Shown here piece after piece: positions 17,056 to 28,869 of a stretch of DNA of 64,000 nt. The DNA comes from Mansonella perstans (taxonomy: Eukaryota; Nematoda; Chromadorea; Rhabditida; Onchocercidae), in assembly GCA_037074765.1 (NCBI GenBank), contig JBAMDO010000057.1:124001-188000 (forward strand), given 5' to 3'. Position 1 is the first letter of the stretch. Each line of letters starts with the position of its first letter. The notes beneath the pieces are model-generated. The model was given only the letters and a program-made list of their open reading frames with translations, had not been told where the DNA came from and did no database searches. A program made the position numbers and the translations under genes.

Positions 17056-18234
17056 TAATTATGCTGCTTGTTCTCAAAGCTTGGGCGAGTAATTTTTCTA
17101 AGTCAAAAATCTTTCCTTATATTTACCATGCTATAAGAATACTTCATACTTAATTCATTTTATTTCGATTCTTCATTCTGTGTCTTAATGGAATATTCAT
17201 TTGAGTTTGAATTTGGAAAACAATGCGGTTTTTAGTTTTTTTGGGGAAATTTGACTTACAATAAGATGGGCAAAGATATATCATGAGAAACTCGCAGAAG
17301 TTTTTAACACTACAACAATTACTCTTTTGGTGCTAATTTCATATTTACTATAAATCTTAAGCAGAAGAAAAGTAAACGATAATCAAACAATTGCCTCAGT
17401 ACATAGTAAAGTTACATAGTATGGTTGTGTGATCTGTTAGTCATTCCGGTAGTTCTCTCAGGCATATAGGATAATTGTTCGATAATCAGAATGTTAGGAT
17501 GTTCATGGATTTCACCTTGTACAACTGAACGAACAGGAAATACCGTTCAATTATTGCTATTATTTGATGAAAATTTCGATAAATAATCGACAATGGAACA
17601 TTTGTTATGATGGTCAGTTAAATCTAACTTATGAAATGTACGTCCTGAAATATTGAAACTTATGAAATATCAACTTATTCTTAAACTCAGATTTGCCTTT
17701 TTTCTCTACAAAGAACGCTTTACATCACCGAAAGAATAAATAATCTCATATCTGAAAATCTAATTCTCAGGTTTCATGTCTCAAGGAAGTTTTATATCTC
17801 AAGAACTATTAAAAATTATAGATTGCAACGCGTTAATGTAGGAATTATCGAGTCATGTTCTTATCAGATCAGCAATCTTCATTTGGTTCACTTGTTTTTA
17901 TTGGAGATCACTACCTAACTATTCATTAAAATGTTTGGTCAATTGGTCAGCATTTCTGGAAAGAATACTTTAATTGCAATATAAAGTTTATATTTGAACA
18001 AAAAACATAAAAGTGAGTTAATTCGCTGACAACATTTAATGTTTTATCTGAGATTCAGATTGAAGAATTCGCAAAATGATTCATTATTGTCGATTTGTAG
18101 TTGAAAAATGCATTATTTTAATAGTGATTTTATTGTAATTTATTGGTGAATTGCCGTATTGACGAAATAAACTATCAAATCTATAACTGAAACATTTCAA
18201 TCTATAATTGTGGGTAGGAATTTGGGATGTAAAC
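17056..18234. other. convergent intergenic region
   Basis: About 1.2 kb between the phosphatase stop (plus) and the Ly6-like stop (minus). It should hold both 3' UTRs. No further gene seen. Confidence 0.6.
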
Positions 18235-19697
18235 TTAATGTTGCAATGCAGAACAATTGTAATGAAACCACGAATCTAAAAGAACAATTATGATTAGGGA
18301 AGCAGCAATAATTAATAAATTGACACTGTGACAACGACTACTGCTAAATAATGCAAACATTTGCGGTGTTTCTAATATTTTCTGACGACCTGAATAGAAA
18401 TTCCGTAATGCTTCTGAACAGTTTTTTCCCTGAAATGCAAAGGAATGAATGAATGATATTGAGAAGTGCATTTTAGTTACAGCTACTTCAGATCTATCCA
18501 TTATAAATTATTTATTTTGACAAAAGTTCAATAAATATCACCTGACAACAACAATTACCACTTCCGCTGCATTTCATAGCGCTATTAACAAACAGATCCA
18601 TGCCACTGCATGCTTTATGAAAGTCATCTTTACTACAGGTCATTTCCACACCTTCTCCATCAACTAGTGAAACACATGCGGTACAATCGGTACGGTGGTA
18701 TAATTGCTCCAATGTTGGGAAAGATGATCTGTTTAAATATTTAGAAAGACTATTATTTGTCATCCATTGTTGGCGATAAACAATACAATCTGTACCTGAA
18801 ACTAGAGATTTCATTTAAAATCAAAAAATAAATTGTATTTTTTGTATGGACCGATAGATGCTTCAGTTCTGAATTCAAAGAATCTAGGACGCACTTTTCT
18901 TGCGTTGAAAAACACCTCGAAGGAAGTGATTACGCAATTCATTATAGCAATTAATAGAAGCACAGCAACAAAAATTGCGACCACAATAGGTAGGATCCCT
19001 AGTGCACATCACTCCTAAATGAATATAAATGCAGTAAGTAGAAAGAAATTTATTTGGTATGAATCTGGAAGGCTCTTACTTTTAACTTTAGCTATGACAG
19101 GCTTCTAATGTACTCACAATATAAGAAACCATTCCATTCTGTCACTGAGATAGGACTTATTATGATGCAGTAAGGTCTTGGTTAATACAAAAAGAGAACC
19201 GAAAAATTCGTGGAGAGTTTTACTTTCCAGTATCTCTTTACGACGGCATCCGGTTATAAATACGTTGAAATGAATAATTCCAAAACAGAAGGCGCAGTTG
19301 GTTGCCTTAAATTTTGAATTTCTACTCTAAAAGAAGTTTACGAACAGAAAGTTCACAAGAATTTTCATTTCCAATAAAATATCTACTAACAGAATAAAAA
19401 AATTCAAAGCAAATGTTTTCTTAAAAGTTTGAATTTCGCAATAAAATCGAAAATGACAAATCTCTAAATGAGCTTTTTTCACTTTAATTAATTAAATGAT
19501 AAACTTAATAAAGCAGACATAATTTCTGATCCTATATCACACGAATATCTACGGACCAAAACAACGCTTTCCGGGATTATATTTGTTTCTGGATACTGAA
19601 GTGAGTTCAGATGCTGTGAATACACATGACAAACATAGCATAGCATCGCGTTCCTACCGATATTTGTTAAAATGACACAACAGAACAGCAACCGCAT
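18235..19697 (-). CDS. Ly6/three-finger-like GPI-anchored surface protein (candidate)
   Basis: Unrecognised cysteine-rich secreted protein. Proposed exons complement(18235..18429, 18542..18795, 19505..19697). Exon 1 begins with a hydrophobic signal-like segment (MRLLFCCVILTNIG) followed by LCYVC, the typical first cysteines of Ly6/uPAR domains. Exon 2 is Cys-rich (TDC, TDCTACV, MTCSKDD, KACSG, MKCSGSGNCCCQ) and exon 3 gives GKNCSEALRN and then a hydrophobic tail (VNLLIIAASLIIIVLL), as in GPI-anchor signals. Intron phases agree. The donor of exon 1 is uncertain: GTTTAT at 19504 or GTGATA at 19540 are both in phase, the second removing twelve residues. The pattern resembles nematode ODR-2/HOT proteins, but that assignment is inference only. 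Exons in the 700-base intron cannot be excluded. Confidence 0.6.
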
Positions 19698-20520
19698 GTA
19701 TTAAAATAAATTCCAACAATAGCCCAGTACCCGTATTAATATACTTTGGAACAACGAAGTCGCAACAATTTTATTCAATTTTGAGTTATTTAAAATGGAA
19801 ATTTCAACAATGATGCGATCCTTCTAAAATTATTCGTAAGCACTGCACAATGTTACGGACTTGGACAACTTCTTGTCCTTTTCAGCTCACATTTTTCCTG
19901 TCATACCCATACTTAATATGTAACATGGCCATTGAACATGTCGACTTTGAGGAAATTGACAGACTTGCTCTTGTTCTTGGTATATTTTCCCATACTTCCT
20001 AATCAGTATATTCTATTTTTATCCATGTTTGTCCATTTCATATATGTTTTTATTGATATTTTCGAAAAAACATGAGGCCAATACTATTGCAATAAATTGC
20101 GACAAGCTAAAAAGATGTGCCTTTAAATAAAAGCTTTAAATCTTAATCTTTCATCGGATGAAGCAATTTCGCAGAAATATTGTTATTTATTTCAATTATA
20201 TTAACATATCACACTTAATTACTTTATTACAAGCTGATCAGAAAAAAACTAGAACTCGCAATCTGTGTACAAATCATCACTTTATTACAATTTATGTATC
20301 AGGAAGAAAAAGAAAAAAAATATAAATGTATCAGGAAGAAAATATAAAGTGTAAAACATATAAACTAGAATGGAAAAGAAATCGTTTCTTTGAAACGCTA
20401 TAATGTTTTCCTCTAACAGTTTTCCACAACAATGAGATAACGCTATCATAAATTAGGAAAGTCTTTGTTTAAATAAATTTACAAATTTGGACAAATCATT
20501 ATTCTTGGTTAAAATTTGCA
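19698..20520. other. intergenic
   Basis: About 820 bases upstream of the Ly6-like gene and downstream of SDHD. A short direct repeat, TGTATCAGGAAGAAAA (two copies near 20297 and 20327), is the only structure noted. Confidence 0.55.
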
Positions 20521-21705
20521 TTATAAAGACCAGATCATTTCAAATGCTTTCGTTATGCCAACATCATAAAAGTTGAAGTGTAGCAAACCAGCGAGAAAAC
20601 AAATGCTCAGTACGAAGGAAATCGGTCCCTGAACAATTTTTGCAGCTCTTGGTCCAAGCACAAATGCACGACCGTAATCCTAAATGCACAATTTTACAAC
20701 AACGACCAAATTATGACTTCAGATATCAGTATAAAAAAAAAAGCAATACTTTTCTTACTGCATTTCAGTAGAGGAATAATAAATGAATCTTTCATTGAAT
20801 GTTCTTTTAATGAGACATTTTTCGTCATTTATATCACTTATATCCACCATCTTATTACATTTAATATGACAAAATATTTCTATTCTATCTGCTCAAAGAC
20901 TTGAAGACTCAAAAATTTCATTTCATTCATTTAACTCTATAAATTGTCGGAATTTCTAATAAATATCAGTATTAACTAAAGAAATTGAAACTTAAAAATA
21001 GTTTGTAAGTTTATAACGCTTACAGTTAATACACTATGAAGGCCCCATTGGAAATTTATTGCGATTGCAAGTGCTAAAACGGTATCCATGGCAGGTTTAT
21101 GAATAAAGTAAGCAGCTGGCAGAAGTGGTAGCATGGCAATCGAAAAGTATCTCTCGATCTTGAATAATGTCGAATGGTCATGTGTCTTTTTGAACATTTT
21201 TCGGGCTCTGCAATCAAATTAAGAATTAAATTGATAATTTTGAAAAAATATTCTTCGTAAAGCACAAAGATTATAGAATTGAAGTTAATAATATATTGAG
21301 ATTGAGAAGTTGTTAATTAACTAAAAAATTAAATTTTAACCATAAAATGTATTTATCAATATTAAGTATAAACGTGAAAAGTTTGTTTTTTCTATTTTTT
21401 TAGATTACTCCATGCAATGTACTGTACATTAATATTAGTAGAATTTAAGAAACGAATTGAATCTTTCAAATGAAAAAATTTCACTACAACCTGCTTTTTC
21501 AATTTTGAATTCTTTCAGACAAAATTATGCTATAAAGGCTTAATCGATCATCTGACAAGACTTAGATTTTAGAAAATGCCTACGCAGTTGGATCAAATTG
21601 TGAACGTTCCGGAACCAATTTTGCCACGGATCGTTGCAGCAAGCGAAGATAAGCAAATCGACCACTTGTAGATACAATCCTATTACTATTGCTAGCCAGC
21701 AGCAT
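20521..21705 (-). CDS. SDHD: succinate dehydrogenase cytochrome b small subunit, mitochondrial (SDHD/CybS)
   Basis: Membrane anchor of respiratory complex II, binding quinone and sharing heme b with SDHC. Exons complement(20521..20679, 21024..21207, 21584..21705) join to 154 residues (human 159). The N-terminus is a basic, Ser-rich mitochondrial presequence (ASNSNRIVSTSGRFAYLRLL). Three membrane segments follow: MLPLLPAAYFIH, MDTVLALAIAINFQWG, and PISFVLSICFLAGLLHF, then the family motif FNFYDVGITKAFEMIW. Conserved matches are LLPAAY, AMD, the DYGRAF loop and the C-terminal DVG. Oddly, where relatives have His-x-His-Trp-Gly (heme region of helix 2) this protein reads N-F-Q-W-G. The ATG directly follows a TTCTTTTAG acceptor, so a trans-spliced leader would leave almost no gene-encoded 5' UTR. 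It diverges from the reductase gene at 22044. Confidence 0.95.
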
Positions 21706-22043
21706 CTAAAAGAAATTATATGGAACATCGATTTCATTTTTAAATTTAAATTTTCCATTGATAATTACCAGAATTAGTAATTTTGAGGACAAGTTAACAC
21801 TTCATTCCGTAATTATTCATCCTTCCTTCATTACCCACAAACTTCCTCCCTATGGTCAGCATCTCATGGTGACACTCACTGCTCCGTTCCCCGATCCTTT
21901 CCCGTTATTTCCCGGTCCCACCATCTAACAGACGTTTTCACCGGCTATGGAAACGATATCGTGGCTTGGTATCCAATAGCTGAGTATTTCACGGTTTGGT
22001 ACTTTTTACGAAATAAGTTGTAGCATACTACGGTGGTAATGTA
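21706..22043. promoter_or_regulatory. bidirectional promoter SDHD / MTRR
   Basis: Only 338 bases separate the two outward-facing start codons. The stretch at about 21810-21990 is richer in C and less AT-rich than its surroundings (CTTCCTCCC, CCGTTCCCCGATCC, TTTCCCGG). This is the expected place for a shared promoter; no defined factor site is claimed. Confidence 0.6.
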
Positions 22044-25000
22044 ATGGATATATATCGTATTCACAGATTATGTCTCAATGAGGAAGACGATTTCAAGGTT
22101 AGAATTTCCATATCATTGCTTACAAAAAAAGGTGACCTGAGAAAAAAACGTGACCTGAGAAGATACGTAATAAGTTGTACCATTACGTTAGCTAACGAGC
22201 GGCGAATGTATATCTTTGCGTCATAAACTATTCGTAATCCTGAATTATTGAATTATTGAGTCATCTGAAAAAATAAAAGAAACTTAATAAATAAATAATT
22301 TTTTGTTATATTTGTGCAAATTTTATTTACTTATGCACGTCGTTAAAAACTTTTTTTGTAGAAAGATTCAAATGGAATTTTGAATTCTGTAGAATTTCGT
22401 CCACCAAAATGGCCGGAAGATGTTGTTTGCCTTATCAGAGGTAAACTAATTTGTTTGTTTTTTCTTTTTTTTTTAAATTTTACTTTAATATTAATAGATA
22501 ATTGAATTATATAAATACATTGTTCTATCTTTTTTTTTTAGGCTCTCAGAATCTTCATAATGATTTGCAGCTACGTGTCCCGGTTGCAAAAGCTTCGTAT
22601 TTGGATTGCAAAATTATTTCTGAAAACTTTGTATGTTTGTTCAAATTTTTTTATAATTTATTTTAGTTTTCTTGTTTGGACTTTTATCTTACTTAAAAGT
22701 TCCAGAATACTGATGATTTACCTTGGCAAAATGGATGTGGCGTTACAGGGGCTTGTAATCAAAGGTTTCAAGGCCGTGTGATCAGTGTCACCAATCTTAC
22801 AAGTTTAGCAATACAAAAACCCAAACAAGAAATAGTGGTGGAGCATAATGCTGAAATATTTTACGAACCTGGCGATGCCTTTTATTTCATTGTACCAAAT
22901 GTTCGAGAAGAAGTGGATTTCATTTTAGAAAGGTAATTCTGTTTATCACTTTAGAGGAGCATGCAAGCATTTTCAGATGGACTATGAAGATGGCAGAGAA
23001 GAATTCGATGTTCAGTTCAGTTGTTCATAAAACTTTTGATATGGCCTATGGTGCTTGTGGGCGGTTATTTTTCTTCCTGTAAAAACATTTTATTGTTTTT
23101 AAAAAGTAAAGCATTCAGATGTTTACATTCTGTTTTATTGTCCAATTCTTTTTAAATTTGTGATAGAGATAGATATTTCCTGAAACATAGCATTCCACGA
23201 CTTAAAATTGGATTGGATTTAAAAATGATAATTATTATTTATTCACACTTTTACTTCTGTTTGTGTTCAGCTGTGAGAATAAACATTAAATATCGGAATA
23301 ATTTTCAGCACTCTGATAAGTGTAAATAAACGGTAGCAATAAGATCTTTAGTCTAACATACAACAAAAACAGTAGCTATTTCGAAGAATCGCATGTTTGA
23401 TATGCTTATTCTTTTTCAATTTCGTGTTCATTATTTTGCTTAATTTTTCAGGATGGGATTTCTTGAAGCAGCAGATCAGAAATTAATTGTAACTGTAAAA
23501 TCTCAATTTACAATGAAAAATGTAACCTTACCACAGTATATACCAGAAATTTCTACGCTAAGATACATTCTTACGTGGTGCCTTGATATCAGACGTTCGC
23601 CAGGCCGAGTGAGTTGCTTTTCTGGGAGAAAAAGTAACGTTTTTTAAAATAAATCTTCGTATCATAATTTCTTTTCGTGTTTAGCCTCTTCTTCGTGTAC
23701 TTGCGGAATGTACGGAAAACGAATATCAAAAAAGGCGCATTTTGGAACTGTGCAGTGCTCAAGGAGTCAATGAATTCACGAAATTTGTTCGTCAGGTAAG
23801 TCTTGAAAATGTTTCTCAGATTCATTTACAGATTCATTTTTTTCTCTCAGATTATTTCTCAGATTCATTTACTTTATATCTAGCAGCAATCATAAGGTTA
23901 CAGTTGGCCTATTTTCTCATTGTGTGCTTCACAGAAGGTACTGTGCAGGAAAGTTATTATTTAAAAATAAATTGGTCCTTAGCTGGTTAAGTTGAAAGCA
24001 TAGTTTTGGTAGATCATCAATTGATTCAGGTTTTCAATAACGTTAATTAAGTTGAGGCGATGAAATGAATAAAAATGATTTCAGACTGGTCTTTCGTTGG
24101 TTGATTTCTTGCTAAACTTTCCTTCATGTACACCTACAATTGAACGCTTGATTGGTTAGTTTAGTACTTATCGACCTTATTTCTGCATGTTTACCAGTGT
24201 TATACTAATCTAAATTTTCAAGAACTACTGCCTCGTTTACTTCCGCGACCATATAGCGTCAGCAGTATCAGGGAATTTTGGGGAAAACGTATACGTTTCA
24301 TTTATTCACTGTTGCACTTTAATGCTGTTGATGGCCGTTGTTTCCATCGTTTTGGTTTATCATCGGGGTGGCTTGCGACGCTGAAAGAAGGACAACAAGT
24401 TCAGGTTGTAAACTGTTTTTGATTTCAAATCGCTTTCAAATTTCTGAACGTTAACCTCGGCAGAGCTATGTAAAATTGATGTTTTTTTTTAGAACCAGAA
24501 TTGAGTTAGAAAAATTGATGGAATTTTATTTTCAGATGTTCATGAAAGATTCATCTCGTTTTCGTTTACCACCACCAATGCATTCTGATTTTAACCTTGC
24601 ACGCATACCTCTTATCATGGTTTGCACAGGAACTGCACTTGCACCTTTCTTATCTTTTCTACAGAAGTTGTAAGTTTTTTACTTTTTAACACGGCTTTGT
24701 TTTCATTAAAAATTGTAGTTGAATTTTGTAATGTGCAATTCCAGAGATTTTTTGGAAGCCCAGAAATATAAAGTACGACGAGAACTGTATTTTGGATTTC
24801 GAAATATCAAAGATGATTGCATTCATTAGTAAGTTACGACTACAGTCATGTAACATTTATTTGTTAGTCTACTAATGATCTCAACTAATGTTTGATAATG
24901 AAAGCCTTATTATGGAGTAATTTCATTACACATTCACTATGCCTCAGTGTCTGTTTTGGAAGCAATAAGTGAAAAAACTGCCATTAAAAAGCTATCATGT

Positions 25001-25917
25001 GTAATTTCTGGCTGTTAAATATAAAGCCTCGTTGTTATGTACACTTCGTTTCTCTTTATTAAAATTCAGTTTCCCCTTAATTCAGTGTTAATTACTAGGC
25101 TTTAACACAATACTTCTGCAAATCTTAAAAAAATTTGGGATTATGCTGCACTGAATTAAGCTCATACAGGAGAGGTAAAGCGTAAACAATTGTTGAACTC
25201 TTTTACAGTGAGGATATTATGCGATCTGTAGATGAAAACATTCTTTCACATGTATCCTTGTGCGAATCGCAGCCATACAATGGTATTGCTGGTAAAAAGT
25301 ATGTGCAAGATGCCCTGCAGGAACGCGGTCGAGAAGTCAGTTCCTTCATACTTTTTCATTCATTTATATGCATCGAATCACAGTGCATCAAATTTTTGTA
25401 AATTTTTGCAAGCTACAGTTCTTCTTGAATTATCTGTAACGCCTTCTGCAACATACATCTATTTAATATTGATTTTTAGATTTCGGATATATTATCGCGG
25501 AAGAGTGGGGATGAAAGTCATCCTACAATCATTTTTGTGTGTGGCTCTTCGAAACAGATGTTAAAAGACGTAGCAGATGGCTTTTTACAGATTTTCAGCA
25601 AATTCTTAAGTAAGTTTTTTTTTATTACTTATAAGCAGTAGTTCAGAAAAGAGATAAAATAGGCAGCATATTGCAACTTATTAGTTTTTGAAAGGGCACA
25701 TTGTTAATTTTTCCAATTCGCACTCACTTTACCACTAATTTGTGCTTCTTTCATCCTTATTCTGTATTATCGTATTTTTCATGTGCATGTTTTTTTATTT
25801 TAACGTTTTAACGTAAAAGAAATCAAAAATATCATTATAGATAAAAGTAAAGAGGAAGCGGAATCATTCCTAAAAGAGCTACGGAAAAATGATCATTATG
25901 TTGAGGATGTTTGGTGA
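22044..25917 (+). CDS. MTRR: methionine synthase reductase, FAD/NADPH part only
   Basis: Flavoprotein that reduces oxidised cob(II)alamin on methionine synthase. Thirteen exons join in phase: 22044..22097, 22362..22440, 22542..22630, 22706..22932, 23452..23608, 23685..23795, 24085..24154, 24223..24404, 24536..24669, 24745..24828, 25209..25335, 25480..25609, 25841..25917 (506 residues; human about 700). Matches to MTRR: EPGDAFYFIVPN, TLPQYIPE, LTWCLDIR, ELCSAQGVNEF, FPSCTPTIERL, FAD motif LPRPYSVSS (about residue 271), GLSSGWLATL, NADPH site CTGTALAPFLSFLQ, KYVQDALQERG, FVCGSSKQM and the hallmark C-terminus YVEDVW. The N-terminal FMN-binding flavodoxin domain is absent: only about 45 unrelated residues precede the FAD half. 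The ATG at 22044 is 20 bases behind a GTTGTAG acceptor-like site. Exon 4 may instead start at 22700 (two more residues). Confidence 0.93.
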
Positions 25918-26168
25918 TAATACGCTATGATTTTACATTTTGTAGCAGACAAAGTCTAGCAAACGTTTGTTGAAATTGGATATCATTGTGCAGAAAAGTT
26001 GACACAACTCGTAAAATTTTGCATGTATCATACAATATCATACCACTATTTTTTAATTTCGATAAATTTGAATTTATACTGGAATTTTATATGTAGTTAA
26101 AAGAAACGCCTATTTATGATGCTTTTTAAATACTCATATCATTTGAATCATGATGTTTGCGTTTGCAT
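25918..26168. other. shared 3' region of MTRR and BTB gene
   Basis: Only 251 bases lie between the stops of two converging genes, so their 3' UTRs probably overlap. No separate feature is seen. Confidence 0.7.
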
Positions 26169-28554
26169 TCATCCAATAAATTGTCGTTTGGGAGGAACTC
26201 TCGTTTTATATTTCAAAATTCGTGTCACAGAACCGCGTTTTCGATAACTTGATAGCATTACATTTGTCGGAGCCAAGAATTCGGCAATATCCGAGTGGCT
26301 TAGTCGTCGAAATAGCTCTCCGTTCTCACCTTCCGAATGTTCATTGTAAGAGAGTCTTAAAAAAGAATTGAAGATTTATGTTTTAAAATCGTGAAGATCC
26401 CTGCTTCTGCAAATTCACGTATTTAATTTAATACTGCATTGTCGATTTCTTACTGACGCAAACAACACAATAGTAAATTTCTCGAAATATATATGACTGA
26501 ATTCTAAAGTCTATTGATAGTATTTTTACCGAAAATCAATGAAGTACTGATCGACGATAAGGTTCATTGCCGAATCAAGAAGATTGGCAAATTGCTGCTC
26601 GTAAGCGATATCTAATATTTTGACAGCATCATCCAAACTGATACTTTTCCAATTCTGTCAGTTCATTTGTTTTGATTTTTAAAATGGTTGGTAAAGATAT
26701 CAGCCTCCCCTCTTTTAAATTATCCCACCATATTCAAATTTAAAGTTAAAAAATAACCTCTAAGAGAGTTTCGTTAAGTTGAACAGATATGTGATTGATA
26801 ATTTCAGTTTGTTTTAACGGTTTTATCCTGCGGACGCATTGGAGGAACTTTCGGACTTTATTAGTTAACTGTATTTCCATATTAAAAGTGCCTTTAAATG
26901 CAAATTCGAGAACCTAGAAAAATTCTTGCATATTAGAATAGATGTACATTTTCTTAATTTCTTAATCTAACCGTATGTGTTATTATTTGAAGCTCTTCTG
27001 CGCTGCTAAATTTGTTGAATTGCAGTAAATATTTAGCCGCCCTTGAGAATACTGAAGTCATTCGATACTGACACCTATTCGTGCGGATAATTCGCGCTTT
27101 TTGAAAGACTTGATGAGAATGTCCTAATTAACCTTCTCAATAATTTCTCGATTGAAATCAAGGACAGTAGAAGATGCAGAAGGGTTTGTTGTGATCATTT
27201 CATGAAAGTAATTTGTTGATAAATAGAGTAGATATTTTGATGTCTTGATATCACCATCATTCGCCATAATTTTGAAATCCCTTGAAAACCGTTTATTTGC
27301 TTTTTATTTTAATCACGGAATATATACTAGTAGAAATAGTGGAAATTTTGAAAGCATTGATAAGATGACGTAGTATAAGGCTGTGGAATAAGCCAATTAT
27401 TTCAGCTGAACTTTAAAAATTGTAAGGACACACAGCTTGTTTAAATTTGAGGAAAAAATGAAAAAATTGGAAGCAATAGTTAGATTAAACAAAAGCAAAA
27501 ATGAATATTGAAATACTATAAGCTAACAATGTCTTTTTCTACCATTAAAAACACATAAAAATTTCACATGAATAATGTCCTTTAGAATTTTAAGTAATGC
27601 TATCATATCTGAAATGTACGTATGTACGAAATTGCATATCTTGAAATCTAAAATCAATAGCCCTTGAAATCAAAAAAAAAAACCTTTGAGTATTCAGAAT
27701 TTGTTTCAATGCGATTGATCGGCAATCATTTTCGAGGATATGTGTTAATGGAGCTCTTTCACGACGTCGAAGCATTGCGAAAAAATCTTTAACTTTAAAA
27801 ATAATTCTCACAGTAAGAACTATTTCACCTCCATCAAATGGTTGCGAATGAAGGGTATTGAAAATTGTTCGAAAAAATTCACTGTTTTCTGGAACAATAA
27901 ATAAGCCACTGAACGGTCTTTCTTGCATTTCTAATTCACTGACTGAAAAAAAAAAAAAAAAAAAAAACGATTACGGAGTATATCCTTTAAATTTCATTAA
28001 ACTTTTAACAATAAAATACCAAAAATAACCAATGCAGCATAATACTAATAGTGATAATGTAGTTGTCAAACTTTTTTAATAATTTTATCAGCATAAATTC
28101 TTTAAATATAAACTAGTGAATAACCTACCTTGATCATACTTCCTGGAAACAGCATAGTATTTTAAAAGTACAGAACCCCTCGGGTACGTTTCATCGATTC
28201 GCATACGGCGCTGTGCAAGACGAATTTGTGGTGCCCTACGATCGCATGATATATCAAAAAACCTAAAAAATGATGTGAAAATAACTGGAGAGATTAGCAC
28301 TGTCATAGTAGTTGCTTTTTGTTATATGCTGGAATCCGGAAAGTTCTGTATCGTTGCAGAAATTCTTGATATCAACTGAATTTTTGGTATCTGAGGTAAT
28401 CTAAATCTAACCAATCAATGGAACGGCTACCATATGTGGAAGAAAATGTAGCCGAATGAATACGATTATCCACATACGAAATAGTAAATGCAAAACGATA
28501 GATGAAAAGAAGTTCATCAAGTTTGCCTTCATCGCTCTTTGAGAAACACTCCAT
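26169..28554 (-). CDS. BTB/POZ-domain protein
   Basis: Seven exons in phase: complement(26169..26355, 26530..26654, 26758..26913, 27133..27280, 27684..27942, 28129..28262, 28412..28554), 383 residues. The middle carries a BTB-like fold: DFKIMANDGDIKTSKYLLYL, STNYFHEMI, LDFNREIIEK joined to VLEFAFKGTFNM, then a BACK-like helical part (DDAVKILDIAYEQQFANLL). BTB proteins usually act as dimers and often feed substrates to cullin-3 ligases; that role here is inference. The N-terminal 180 residues (containing YGSRSIDWFFDISCDRRAP and a FDGGEIVLTVRIIFKVKDFF stretch) were not recognised; a degenerate MATH-like domain is possible. The basic C-terminus ends KTRVPPKRQFIG. ATG at 28554 is ten bases behind a GTTGATAG acceptor-like site. 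It converges on MTRR. Confidence 0.78.
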
Positions 28555-28633
28555 TATCACCACCCTATCAACAACACTGATTCAACAATGATATTCATAC
28601 AAAAGCTTCCATTTATTTATTCGAGTTTAAAAC

Positions 28634-28869
28634 ATGATGAAGATAGATTGCTTTTCCGTCCCTATTATTTCCCCGGACTCTCTCGGGAAAATATGATGAA
28701 GATAGCTTGCTTTTCCGTCCCTATAATTTCCCCGAACTTTCTCGGGAAAACATGATGAAGATAGATTGCTTTTCCGTCCCTATTATTTCCCCGGACTCTC
28801 TCGGGAAAACATGATGAAGATAGCTTGCTTTTCCGTCCCTATTATTTCCCCGAACTTTCGTAGGAAAAC
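28634..28869. repeat. 59-bp minisatellite, 4 copies
   Basis: Four tandem copies starting at 28634, 28693, 28752 and 28811, each beginning ATGATGAAGATAG and containing CTTTTCCGTCCCTAT. Copies 1 and 3 share AGATTGC...GGACTCTC while copies 2 and 4 share AGCTTGC...GAACTTTC, so the array is really two copies of a 118-base dimer. Confidence 0.97.

Noticed and set aside
26970..27086. Possible extra BTB-gene exon (frame containing SRAAKYLLQFN)
   Set aside because: Its phase does not fit the flanking exons, whereas direct joining of 27133 to 26913 gives the expected BTB continuity.
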